From NCBI GenBank assembly GCA_012962735.1, contig DTXA01000081.1, positions 1-10,716 of the forward strand: a DNA stretch of 10,716 bases, written 5' to 3'. Below, piece by piece: positions 1 through 6,716 of this stretch. Both the position numbers and the translations under genes were made by a program. The stretch is from Candidatus Latescibacterota bacterium (GTDB taxonomy: Bacteria; Latescibacterota; 4484-107; B68-G9). The notes beneath the pieces are model-generated. The model was not told where the DNA came from. It did not search any database and saw nothing but the letters and a program-made list of their open reading frames with translations. How positions within the stretch are numbered: position 1 is the first letter of the stretch; every line of letters starts with the position of its first letter.

Positions 1-1
1 C

Positions 2-1021
2 AAGACCCCCGATACCTTCGTGAGGGACATACGAAGCTTCGAAGAGCGCCCGTTTATCTTAGCCCGCCGGAAGTACTGCTTCAACTGCCACACCTTCTCC
101 TCGAAGCTTGGGGACGAGGGGAAACTCGCCATCCAGGTGCGGTACATGGCCGAGGGGAATTACGACTTAAGGGTATATCTCGGAATATACGACATAGTAT
201 CCCGCGAGGGCTGGAAGGTGCGCCTGCCCTTCTCCATCCAGATGAGCACCTTCCTGTCATGGTCCCCCGACGGCGAGAAGCTCGCTTTCTCCGCCAACCA
301 GCAGCTCGTCACCCTTCATCCTGTGGTCTACGAGACCCAGTTCGCCGGGGAGCCCACCTCAGACATAGCCATCTACGACCTGTCCCGGAACACCGCATAT
401 CTACTGTCCGGTGCTTCCGAGCCCGACCTTTTGGAGATCTACCCCCGTTGGACCCCGAGCGGGGACTCCCTGGTGTTTGCGGCCGCACCTGCGGGGTTCC
501 ATCCGGCCCGGGTGAAGTATGACTTGTTCGTGGTGCCCTTCAACGGCGGCAAGGGGGGGACGCCTGAGCCCATACCCGACGCCTCCCAGAACGGCAGGAG
601 CAACTACTACCCCCGCTTCTCCCCGGACGGGAATTGGTTCTCGTTCTGCCGGTCGGGCGGAGGCTCTCTGATAAAGTCCTCCAGCGACATATATATAATG
701 CATTCGGACCTCAAGGGACCTGCCCAACTCTTGGAGTGCAACGTCGATTTCGCCGCCGACTCCTGGCACAGTTGGTCCTCCAACTCTAAGTGGCTTGTCT
801 TCGCCAGCAAGCGGGACGATGGCATTTACGCCCGGCTCTATTTCACCTACATAGACGAGGAGGGCCACGCCCACCCGGCCGTGCGCCTGCCGGTCAAGGA
901 CCCGCCTCTGGCCAGTTACAACATTCCCGAGTTCGTGGCCCACAGGCCTCCCATCCCTGAGCGGGGCCTTTACGAGGCGATCCGGGTGGAACGCCCGGCC
1001 GTAGCTGTACAGGGAGGATAA
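2..1021 (+). CDS. PD40/TolB-like beta-propeller protein with a c-type heme motif, 5'-truncated
   Basis: The frame is open to the left edge, so the true start lies upstream; the GTG at 20 is only the first in-window candidate. Residues below count from that GTG. A CFNCH heme-binding motif (CxxCH, 20-24, bases 77-91) is followed at once by PD40/TolB-like propeller repeats: WSPDGEKLAF (81-90), YPRWTPSGDSLVF (141-153), YPRFSPDGNWFSF (197-209), and a degenerate WHSWSSNSKWLVFAS (249-263). In known bacterial PD40 proteins a similar 'NCHSFS' segment precedes the first blades. The role is unknown; a secreted or periplasmic redox or binding protein is inferred, because heme attachment to CxxCH occurs outside the cytoplasm. 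No signal peptide can be seen because the N-terminus is missing. The gene ends four bases before the TPR membrane protein, with which it probably forms an operon. A cytochrome function resting on one motif is uncertain; the propeller fold is much safer. Confidence 0.82.
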   Translation, partial: KTPDTFVRDIRSFEERPFILARRKYCFNCHTFSSKLGDEGKLAIQVRYMAEGNYDLRVYLGIYDIVSREGWKVRLPFSIQMSTFLSWSPDGEKLAFSANQQLVTLHPVVYETQFAGEPTSDIAIYDLSRNTAYLLSGASEPDLLEIYPRWTPSGDSLVFAAAPAGFHPARVKYDLFVVPFNGGKGGTPEPIPDASQNGRSNYYPRFSPDGNWFSFCRSGGGSLIKSSSDIYIMHSDLKGPAQLLECNVDFAADSWHSWSSNSKWLVFASKRDDGIYARLYFTYIDEEGHAHPAVRLPVKDPPLASYNIPEFVAHRPPIPERGLYEAIRVERPAVAVQGG

Positions 1022-1024
1022 GCT

Positions 1025-3856
1025 ATGTGGAAACGTCCTTACCTCTGTGCCCTGTTCGGGGTGGTCTTGGCGCTGGCGGCCACCTCGGTTTGGTATCTTA
1101 CTTCCCCGGGTTTGGTGACCGACCCCGAAAGCGTGCTGCGTCTGCCGCTCCTCTCCTGGTGGAAGAACCTTTCTACCCTGTTCTCCCGGGACTTCCTCAT
1201 GTTCACGGGAGGCCACTTCCGGCCGTCGGGATACGCGATCTTGGCCGTCCTGAAAACGTTCTTTCCGGCGGACGCCACGCCCTTCTGGCGGGCCTTTTTC
1301 CTCTGTGTACACCTCATCAACGCCCTCTTGGTGTTCTCCATAGCCAAAGGCTTTGCCCGCCACACAAGTACTACCCTTTTAGCCGCCTTCGCCTTCGCCC
1401 TGCACCCCCTGGGCTCGGTGGTCTTCGGCCAGGCCGGCAACTTCCACTATCTTTCAGGATTGTCCTTCCTGCTCGGCTCCCTGAGGGCGTACCTGGCCTT
1501 CGACCGTTCAGGAGGGAAAAGATGGTATGCGGCCTCCCTGGGGCTCTTCCTCCTGAGCCTCCTGACCTGCAAGGCCGGGGCCGCCCTTCCCCTCTTCCTC
1601 TTGGCCTACGAAGGCTTGTACCGAAGGCACCCCTTAAGGTCGGCTTTCCTCCGTCCCCTCCCCTTCTTAGGCCCCTTAGCTATCCTCTCCCCGTTCTGGC
1701 TGTACTACAAGCCCCATCCCCTCCACTACCAGCACCTCTCCTTCGCCGAAGGCTCGGGGTGGTATAGCTTCTTCTCGGTTGTCGGAGCCACAGGGCTTTA
1801 CCTTAAAGGTCTGTTGGCAGGAGCTGGGGTCCCGATGGTCCTCTACGAGGCCGCCGAGCGGATATTCCGGTTCTTTCATCCCAAGTTCCTGCTCTGGGGA
1901 GCCGTAAACCTCGCAGTCCTGAGGTTCGGGATATGGGCCGCCCGCAGGAGCTGGGCTGGGCTCGGGGTTTTGTGGGCCTACTGCGGCATGGTGCCGTTTC
2001 TCTCCACAGCCTGGAACAGCGTGGAGGAATACCTTTCCTGGCCGTACCTATACCTCCCATCTGTCGGACTTGCTCTGGTCATCGGAGGGGCAGTCGACCT
2101 GCTCTTAGCCCGCAGGAGGGTCTTGGCCTTGGCCATGGGTGGGGCCTTGGTGGCCTACTACGGAGTCTCGCAGGCGAGGTTGAACCACATCTCCCGCACG
2201 GACCTTTCCTACTGGGATTACGTCTACCGCCTCCACCCCTGCGAATCCGCATCCCTTAAGCTTGGAGAGGCCTACCTGCGCAGGGAGAATTTAAAGAAAG
2301 CCTTAACTTTTCTCTTCTCGCCCTGGATATCCCAAGTCCAACAGTCCTGTCGGGATATGTCCAGGTATTACTCCCGTAATGGCGAGTATATGGCTTCGGC
2401 CGTGCATCTGAGGATGGGCAGGGGGGAGGATGTGGGAATACAATTTCAGGACTATGAAATGGCCCAGGCCGAGCTCTTCCGGAGGGTCGGGGCTCTGGAC
2501 CACGCCGAGGACGCCTTGGGCAGGGTTCTGACTGCGAACCCGTACAACACCGAAGCCATAGCCCTCCTTGCCGAGATCTGGCTCCGGAAAGGATACCTCA
2601 GGGCAGCGGGAAGTATCATCGACTATGCCCTCAGGGTAGAGCCGGACCACTCGGGAGCCATACGGATGCGGGAGGAGATAGCCCGGACAGCCTCCTCCCC
2701 ACCTGAGACCGTCCTTACGATCTCCCCCCCCCAGCCCGAGTGGCTCAGGTATGCGCTCGAGGACGTGCGGGAGGCCCCGGTCCGCCGAGAGATATTTCAA
2801 ATCAGCGAACGCCTTCCGGAGGACCCCATAGTCCAGATGGAAGCGGGCATCTGCCTCTCCCAAGAAGGAAGGCTGAAGGAGGCCGGGGAGAAGGTTGCCT
2901 CCGCGCTCCGACACCTCTCCTCCTGGAGCTACGCCTGGGCTGTATACTCCATGATAACCTGTAAATCCGGGGCCTACGGGGAGGCCCTGAAGGCAGCCCG
3001 CAAGGCCGTAGAACTGGACCCCCAAAGCGCCTCTGCCCACAGCGTCCTGGGTTTCCTATACGACCGAATGGGGGGCCGGAACCCGAGGATGTTGGCCCGG
3101 GCGGTCCGGCATTACCGGCAGGCCCTCGAATCCGACCCACGCAATGCTGGAGTGCACAATAATTTGGGGAATATACTGATACATCAGGGGAAGTTAAAAG
3201 AAGCCGAGGAGGAATTCCGCCAGGCCATCAGGCTCCGGCCTGATTTCGCAGAGCCTCACTACACCCTGGGCAACCTCTTACTGCAACAGGGCAAAACAGA
3301 GGAGGCCATATCCCAGTTCAAAGAAGCCATCCGCTTCCGACCTGACTTCGCAGAGGCCCGCAACAATCTTGGCATAGCCCTCCTCCGGCAGGGGAAGGTG
3401 GAGGAGGCCATATCCCAGTTCAGGAAGGCCATCCGCATAAGGCCCGACCAGGACAAGGCCTGGGACAACCTGACTATGACCCTGGCCGGACGGGGGCGCT
3501 TCCGGGAGGCCGAGGTCCTGCTCAGGGAATACCTGGCCCGAAATCCGGATAACCTGCGCACTCAACTGAACCTGGCCTGGCTGTTGGCCACCTGTCCGGA
3601 CCCGAAGCTCAGAGATGGCGAAGAGGCAATACGCTTATCCGAAGGCGTCTGCCGGGCCTCCGGGGGTCGGAGCCCGGAGGCGTTGGGGGTGCTCGCAGCA
3701 GCCTATGCGGAGGCCGGCAGATTCGAGGAGGCCGTGCGGACCGCCCGGGATGCCCTCACAAAGGCCCGCTCATTCGGCAGAGAGGACTTAGCCCGCAGGA
3801 TAGAGGCCCAACTTCGGGAGTACAGAGCTCACAGGCCTTTCAGAATGGGGCAGTAG
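1025..3856 (+). CDS. TMTC-like multi-pass membrane protein with C-terminal TPR repeats
   Basis: This is a 943-residue protein in two halves. Residues 5-385 are strongly hydrophobic, with roughly ten membrane segments (for example 6-28, 87-107, 115-135, 168-195, 215-227, 340-362 and 366-381). An early loop GGHFRPSGY (62-70) resembles the 'YRPL' loop of TMTC/O-mannosyltransferase-like GT-C proteins. Residues 405-545 and 600-915 are helical TPR-type repeats, clearest at 708-741, 742-775 and 776-809 ('NLGNILIHQGKLKEAEEEF' type). The C-terminal pattern LAWLLATCPDPKLRDGEEA (850-868) is common in large bacterial TPR proteins. The role is unproven: perhaps an envelope glycosyltransferase or assembly scaffold with extracytoplasmic TPRs. 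The ATG follows a good AGGGAGGA ribosome site (1011-1018), four bases after the PD40 gene stop. GT-C enzymatic activity is inference; the TM-plus-TPR architecture is seen directly. Confidence 0.85.
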   Translation: MWKRPYLCALFGVVLALAATSVWYLTSPGLVTDPESVLRLPLLSWWKNLSTLFSRDFLMFTGGHFRPSGYAILAVLKTFFPADATPFWRAFFLCVHLINALLVFSIAKGFARHTSTTLLAAFAFALHPLGSVVFGQAGNFHYLSGLSFLLGSLRAYLAFDRSGGKRWYAASLGLFLLSLLTCKAGAALPLFLLAYEGLYRRHPLRSAFLRPLPFLGPLAILSPFWLYYKPHPLHYQHLSFAEGSGWYSFFSVVGATGLYLKGLLAGAGVPMVLYEAAERIFRFFHPKFLLWGAVNLAVLRFGIWAARRSWAGLGVLWAYCGMVPFLSTAWNSVEEYLSWPYLYLPSVGLALVIGGAVDLLLARRRVLALAMGGALVAYYGVSQARLNHISRTDLSYWDYVYRLHPCESASLKLGEAYLRRENLKKALTFLFSPWISQVQQSCRDMSRYYSRNGEYMASAVHLRMGRGEDVGIQFQDYEMAQAELFRRVGALDHAEDALGRVLTANPYNTEAIALLAEIWLRKGYLRAAGSIIDYALRVEPDHSGAIRMREEIARTASSPPETVLTISPPQPEWLRYALEDVREAPVRREIFQISERLPEDPIVQMEAGICLSQEGRLKEAGEKVASALRHLSSWSYAWAVYSMITCKSGAYGEALKAARKAVELDPQSASAHSVLGFLYDRMGGRNPRMLARAVRHYRQALESDPRNAGVHNNLGNILIHQGKLKEAEEEFRQAIRLRPDFAEPHYTLGNLLLQQGKTEEAISQFKEAIRFRPDFAEARNNLGIALLRQGKVEEAISQFRKAIRIRPDQDKAWDNLTMTLAGRGRFREAEVLLREYLARNPDNLRTQLNLAWLLATCPDPKLRDGEEAIRLSEGVCRASGGRSPEALGVLAAAYAEAGRFEEAVRTARDALTKARSFGREDLARRIEAQLREYRAHRPFRMGQ
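3199..3453 (+). repeat. 102-bp tandem repeats encoding consecutive TPR units
   Basis: Within the TPR gene the DNA itself repeats with a period of 102 bp (34 codons, one TPR unit). The 20-mer GGAGGCCATATCCCAGTTCA occurs at 3301 and again at 3403. CCTGATTTCGCAGAG at 3239 recurs with one change at 3341. Nucleotide-level identity indicates recent internal duplication or gene conversion of TPR units, so repeat number may vary between strains. Confidence 0.8.
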
Positions 3857-3857
3857 T

Positions 3858-4054
3858 ATGGAACGGTACACTCTGCTTTTCGTCGAGGGCGAGCCCGAGG
3901 TGCTGGCCGAGGCCCAGAGGATCTCTACCAAGAGCGTGCGCATCGTGCTTACGGCATATACCGCGTTGAGGACCTGATGTCCGCCATAAACCAGGGGCAG
4001 ATATACAGGTACATCCTGAAACCCTGAGAGCCGTTAGATGTGGCAAAATGCGTC
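3858..4054 (+). pseudogene. Decayed response-regulator receiver (REC) domain
   Basis: An ATG one base after the TPR gene stop opens MERYTLLFVEGEPEVL, a receiver-domain N-terminus. It then jumps directly to KSVRIVLTAYTAL, which belongs near the conserved Thr/Ser of beta-4. About 55-60 residues that would hold the phospho-acceptor Asp are missing. Restoring one G near 3968 turns TTG AGG ACC TGA into a continuous ...AL-EDLMSAINQGQIYRYILKP, which includes the invariant Lys-Pro. The next codon is TGA (4025-4027) where the family usually has Trp (TGG), and the reading continues EPLDVAKCV as an alpha-5-like segment. There are thus three lesions: an internal deletion, a 1-base deletion and a nonsense change. 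The 'YRYILKPW' ending is typical of regulators linked to HD-GYP or similar outputs. No output domain follows. A functional 39-residue product is unlikely. Confidence 0.75.
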
Positions 4055-4332
4055 ACCACTATTGGCAGGACCTCTACACCATACTCCTGCGAGACAAGCT
4101 CGACCTTCCTTTTTATCTTCCTTAGCTTATCCCTGTCGTCCGACCTCAGGACCGCCTCCCCGACCAGCATAACCTCCTTGCCCTCCTTCCTCGCCCTCGC
4201 AAAGAGATTTATCTCTTCTCCCCTGAGCTCAAACCTTATGAGCCTATCCGTCACCTTTGGTCTGTCGCAAGTTTCCTCATGAAGGAAGCACTCACCGACA
4301 TGGCTCCTCTTTTTTTCTCTGCAATTTGCCAC
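4039..4332 (-). pseudogene. Truncated gene fragment, PD-(D/E)XK-like / hypothetical
   Basis: The minus strand reads from a GTG at 4332 through a well-formed protein segment: VTDRLIRFELRGEEINLF, then GKEVMLVGEAVLR, a basic helix DDRDKLRKIKRKVELVSQEYG, and VEVLPIVVTHFAT. The alternation of strands and helix, and the 'EINLFAR...MLVGEA' core, resemble the C-terminal part of PD-(D/E)XK-type proteins common in thermophiles. Here the usual D and E-x-K catalytic positions would read N and E-A-V, so activity is doubtful. The frame runs on to 3949, but from about 4039 it is only the antisense of the response-regulator relic, so the natural C-terminus is lost. The first ~25 residues (Cys/His/Arg rich) are not family-like, and there is no ribosome site before the GTG. 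The family assignment is tentative; that it is a broken piece is better supported. Confidence 0.5.
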
Positions 4333-4333
4333 A
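4039..4333. repeat. 13-bp imperfect inverted repeat bounding the gene fragment
   Basis: TGTGGCAAAATGC at 4039-4051 and the reverse complement of TGTGGCAAATTGC at 4321-4333 match at 12 of 13 positions. They coincide with the two ends of the minus-strand gene fragment. No clear target-site duplication is visible beside them. A match of this quality can arise by chance in a window this size, so only its position makes it notable. Confidence 0.35.
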
Positions 4334-4339
4334 ACTTCA

Positions 4340-4357
4340 GGCCTCTGTCGAGAGGCT
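4340..4357. other. GC-rich hairpin upstream of the tonB-operon promoter
   Basis: GCCTCT-GTCG-AGAGGC (4341-4356) forms a perfect 6-bp stem with a tetraloop. There is no T-run on either side, so it is not a convincing intrinsic terminator. It sits directly before the -35 element. Confidence 0.4.
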
Positions 4358-4358
4358 G

Positions 4359-4387
4359 TTGACAGCTCCCTGTAAAAACCTTAAATT
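4359..4387 (+). promoter_or_regulatory. Sigma-70-type promoter for the TonB-CNB-permease-PdxA operon
   Basis: A perfect TTGACA (4359-4364) is followed, 17 bp later, by TAAATT (4382-4387), which matches four of six -10 consensus bases. The -35 lies inside a small dyad CTGT-TG-ACAG (4356-4365). Predicted transcription would start near 4394, about 35 bp before the ATG at 4428. This agrees with the preceding region being only gene relics. Confidence 0.55.
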
Positions 4388-4427
4388 ACCGGAGTAGATA
4401 AGGACTTTATAACCTCAGAGATATATT

Positions 4428-5135
4428 ATGCGGACAAGCGATCGGACAACCCTCAGGCCCCTGCACACGGCCGGGCTGCTCTCCTTGGCCGGACATCTAC
4501 TCCTGACCTGGGTTCTGTACCGGACGCCCGTAGAGGTCCGGCCGGAGGCACCTGAGGTGGTAGAGCTACACTTAGGCCGTGTAGCAGTTGAGGGGTGGGA
4601 GAGGGGAGGGACGATATGGGAAGGGGGCCGTCCCGGGTCCGAGGTCGAGGTGGAGCCCCCGTCCCTGACGGCCCCAGCCCAGGAACGGCTTCCGTTGCTC
4701 CCTCCCGCTGTGCCCCCGGTGGGGGTCCAGCTCTCGCCAGCAAGGAAGGTCGTCATCCCGGATATCGGGGAGCGCCGATACTTCCTGGGACGGGAGGTCG
4801 AGGTCGGCCCGCCTGTGGGCGTCGGTGCGGAGACCGCCCAGGTGGGCGAGGAGGCCGAGCCGGACTTCCGCATAACCGGGGAGGTCAAGGACCGGGTCAT
4901 TCTGTACAAGGTCCTCCCCCGCTACCCTCCGGAGGTCCAGAGCGAGGCCGTCATCACTCTGTGGTTTACCGTACGGCCCGACGGCACGGTCGGGGAGGTG
5001 CACCCTGTGCGCAAGGGGGAGCCCAGGTTGGAGAACGAGGCAGTGGCCGCCCTGAAACAATGGCGTTTCAACTCCTTGTCCCCGGATGCGGGGGACCAAA
5101 CCGGGGAGATCACCTTTTACTACCGACTGAGGTGA
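4428..5135 (+). CDS. TonB family protein (energy transducer / TonB C-terminal domain)
   Basis: This 235-residue protein has the TonB layout. A short cytoplasmic N-terminus is followed by one hydrophobic segment (about 14-31, AGLLSLAGHLLLTWVL), then a long acidic, Pro-rich periplasmic spacer (32-150). A TonB C-terminal domain closes it (about 160-234) with LPRYPPEV, ITLWFTVRPDGTVGEV, the helix ENEAVAALKQWRF, and a final beta strand ITFYYRLR. TonB proteins couple proton-motive force, through ExbB/ExbD, to outer-membrane transporters. No exbB/exbD is in the window, so its partners lie elsewhere, or it is one of the TonB-domain proteins with another role. The spacer lacks the Lys-Pro repeats of enterobacterial TonB. 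The ATG has only a weak ribosome site, but the N-terminal topology supports this start. It is first in a tight operon; the next gene starts five bases after its stop. Confidence 0.85.
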   Translation: MRTSDRTTLRPLHTAGLLSLAGHLLLTWVLYRTPVEVRPEAPEVVELHLGRVAVEGWERGGTIWEGGRPGSEVEVEPPSLTAPAQERLPLLPPAVPPVGVQLSPARKVVIPDIGERRYFLGREVEVGPPVGVGAETAQVGEEAEPDFRITGEVKDRVILYKVLPRYPPEVQSEAVITLWFTVRPDGTVGEVHPVRKGEPRLENEAVAALKQWRFNSLSPDAGDQTGEITFYYRLR

Positions 5136-5139
5136 TACC

Positions 5140-5643
5140 ATGCATCCGCTCTGGAGCAATTTCTTCAGGCAGAGGAGACAGGAGAAGACCCTCTCCGAGA
5201 GGTTGCGAGAGATCCCAGTGTTCTCCGAGTTGAGGAAGGGAGAACTGAGGAAATTGGAGAAGATCGTACACCTGCGCCGATACCGGCCCAGTGAAGAGGT
5301 GTTCCGGGAGGGGGAGCCTGGGGTGGGGATGTACATAATCCGCTTCGGAGGGGTGGACATCCTCCAGCGGAGCGAGGACGGTTCTGAACAACTCCTAACT
5401 CACTTAGAAGCCGGGGATTTCTTTGGGGAATTGGCCCTTTTAGACGAAGCCCCCAGATCCGCCACGGCTCGTGCCACCGAGCCCACCGAACTTTGGGGCG
5501 TATTCAGACCCGACCTGATGGACCTGATCCAGAGGGACCCGAGGCTTGGGCTCAAGATCGTCCTCCCCCTTGCCCGCCTGGTCGGGGAGCGCCTGCGCAG
5601 GACCAACGAACTGTTGAAGAGGGTTTCGGAGGTAGAACGGTGA
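5140..5643 (+). CDS. Stand-alone cyclic-nucleotide-binding (CNB) domain protein
   Basis: The 167 residues are essentially one CNB domain. A helical N-terminus (LSERLREIPVFSELRKGEL, 18-36) precedes the beta-barrel (about 45-120), with the phosphate-binding cassette FGELALLDEAPRSATARA at 95-112. Glu97 and Arg106 sit at the positions that contact ribose and phosphate in Crp-type domains, so nucleotide binding looks intact. A C-terminal helix (135-163) follows. There is no helix-turn-helix, kinase or channel domain, so it cannot be a Crp/Fnr-type transcription factor by itself; it may sense cAMP or c-di-nucleotide and act on a partner protein. GAGGTGA overlapping the previous stop is its ribosome site. 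Its stop overlaps the GTG of the downstream permease, hinting at translational coupling and a possible functional link. The ligand is not determinable from sequence. Confidence 0.87.
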   Translation: MHPLWSNFFRQRRQEKTLSERLREIPVFSELRKGELRKLEKIVHLRRYRPSEEVFREGEPGVGMYIIRFGGVDILQRSEDGSEQLLTHLEAGDFFGELALLDEAPRSATARATEPTELWGVFRPDLMDLIQRDPRLGLKIVLPLARLVGERLRRTNELLKRVSEVER

Positions 5644-6716
5644 AAGGGGAATCCACGAGCCGGACGATACATTGGGGTAAGCTCCTCGGCCTCATAATAG
5701 TGCTTACCCTGGGTATAGGAACTATCGTGGTCTTCAAGGGCATTCTCCTTCCCTTAGCGTTCGCTTTTCTGTTTTCCTATATCCTCAGCCCAATCGTGGA
5801 CCGCATGGAGGGGATGGGGATGTCCCGTACAGTCGCCATTTTGTTGCTATATCTGGCTATGTTGGGCGTGTTGGGAGTGGGAATCGCTGTTCTGGTCCCC
5901 GTGGTCCGGGACCAGGTCCAGAAGATCGCCCAGGACTTCCCCATCTATCAGGTCAGATTCAGGGGGATGATGATAGACCTGGCCGAAAGCATAGACCGGT
6001 ACGTCCCCGGGCTTTCCGGGGATCGGTTTGTGGATATAGTCAGTGGCTGGTTTCAGAGAACTGTTGAGACCCTGATGCAACGAGCACTGAAGTGGGTCCA
6101 GGGGCTCATCTCCACCTTTACCTTAGCGATCATCGTGCCCTTTGCGGCCTTCTTCTTCCTCCGGGACGGGCACCGGTTCAAAACCCTCTTCGTGCAGTGG
6201 GTGCCGAACCGGTACTTTGAGATGACCTTAAACCTCCTGTGGCGGATAGACCGACAGATAGGGGGGTACATAAGGGGGCAGGTTTTAGAGGCCTTGGCCG
6301 TAGGGGTGCTGGCGGCAGTGGGATTCGCCCTGATCCACCTGCCGTACTTCCTCTTAGTTGGGGCCATCGCTGGGGTGACCAACGTGATCCCCTACTTCGG
6401 CCCCTTCATCGGCTTCCTTACCGCCACCTTGGTAGCCCTTTTGACCGGAGGGTCCGGGATGTTGGTATTGGAGGCCGCAGCGGTGGCCCTCATCGTACAG
6501 CAGATCGACAACCTCTTGGTCCAGCCTATGGTCATGGCCCGCAGCGTGGCCCTGCATCCCTTGGTGGTGATGTTCGCCGTGCTGGCCGGCGGGTCGCTTA
6601 TGGGGATAGTGGGGATGGTGTTGGCCGTCCCAGTGGTGGGCGTGCTCAAGGTGACGGCGCAGACCGTACTGGAGGGGATACGGGCCTACATGGCGGCACA
6701 GGAGGTCCAGCGGTGA
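5640..6716 (+). CDS. AI-2E family (PerM/TqsA-like) transporter
   Basis: This is a 358-residue polytopic membrane protein of the AI-2E/UPF0118 family. Family members export small molecules (autoinducer-2 in TqsA) or act as ion/proton antiporters; the substrate here is unknown. Visible features are two N-terminal membrane segments (15-32 and 35-52), a third at 64-88, and the family's soluble segment (90-155). After these come VPFAAFFFLRDG (166-177, like 'PillFylLrD'), GYIRGQ (209-214), NVIPYFGPFIG (248-258), and QQIDNLLVQPMVM (287-299) before the last helices (305-340). I chose GTG 5640 over the longer open frame from 5493. It gives the normal family length, has GGAGGT a few bases upstream, and overlaps the CNB stop by four bases (GTGA). 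It probably shares the TonB-operon transcript. Confidence 0.92.
   Translation: MKGESTSRTIHWGKLLGLIIVLTLGIGTIVVFKGILLPLAFAFLFSYILSPIVDRMEGMGMSRTVAILLLYLAMLGVLGVGIAVLVPVVRDQVQKIAQDFPIYQVRFRGMMIDLAESIDRYVPGLSGDRFVDIVSGWFQRTVETLMQRALKWVQGLISTFTLAIIVPFAAFFFLRDGHRFKTLFVQWVPNRYFEMTLNLLWRIDRQIGGYIRGQVLEALAVGVLAAVGFALIHLPYFLLVGAIAGVTNVIPYFGPFIGFLTATLVALLTGGSGMLVLEAAAVALIVQQIDNLLVQPMVMARSVALHPLVVMFAVLAGGSLMGIVGMVLAVPVVGVLKVTAQTVLEGIRAYMAAQEVQR

Noticed and set aside
401..1363. Long minus-strand open frame across the PD40 and TPR genes
   Set aside because: It is low-complexity Arg/Gly/Pro-rich antisense of GC-rich coding sequence, with no domain pattern.
4341..4356. Intrinsic terminator
   Set aside because: The stem is good but no T-tract follows on either strand.
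5493..5639. Long upstream extension of the permease frame
   Set aside because: It overlaps the CNB gene, is Pro/Arg-rich out-of-frame sequence, and GTG 5640 has a better ribosome site and family-typical length.
6239..6712. Extended N-terminus of the PdxA frame
   Set aside because: It is the shadow of the permease gene; PdxA homology starts at SLPILAITMGD, right after GTG 6713.
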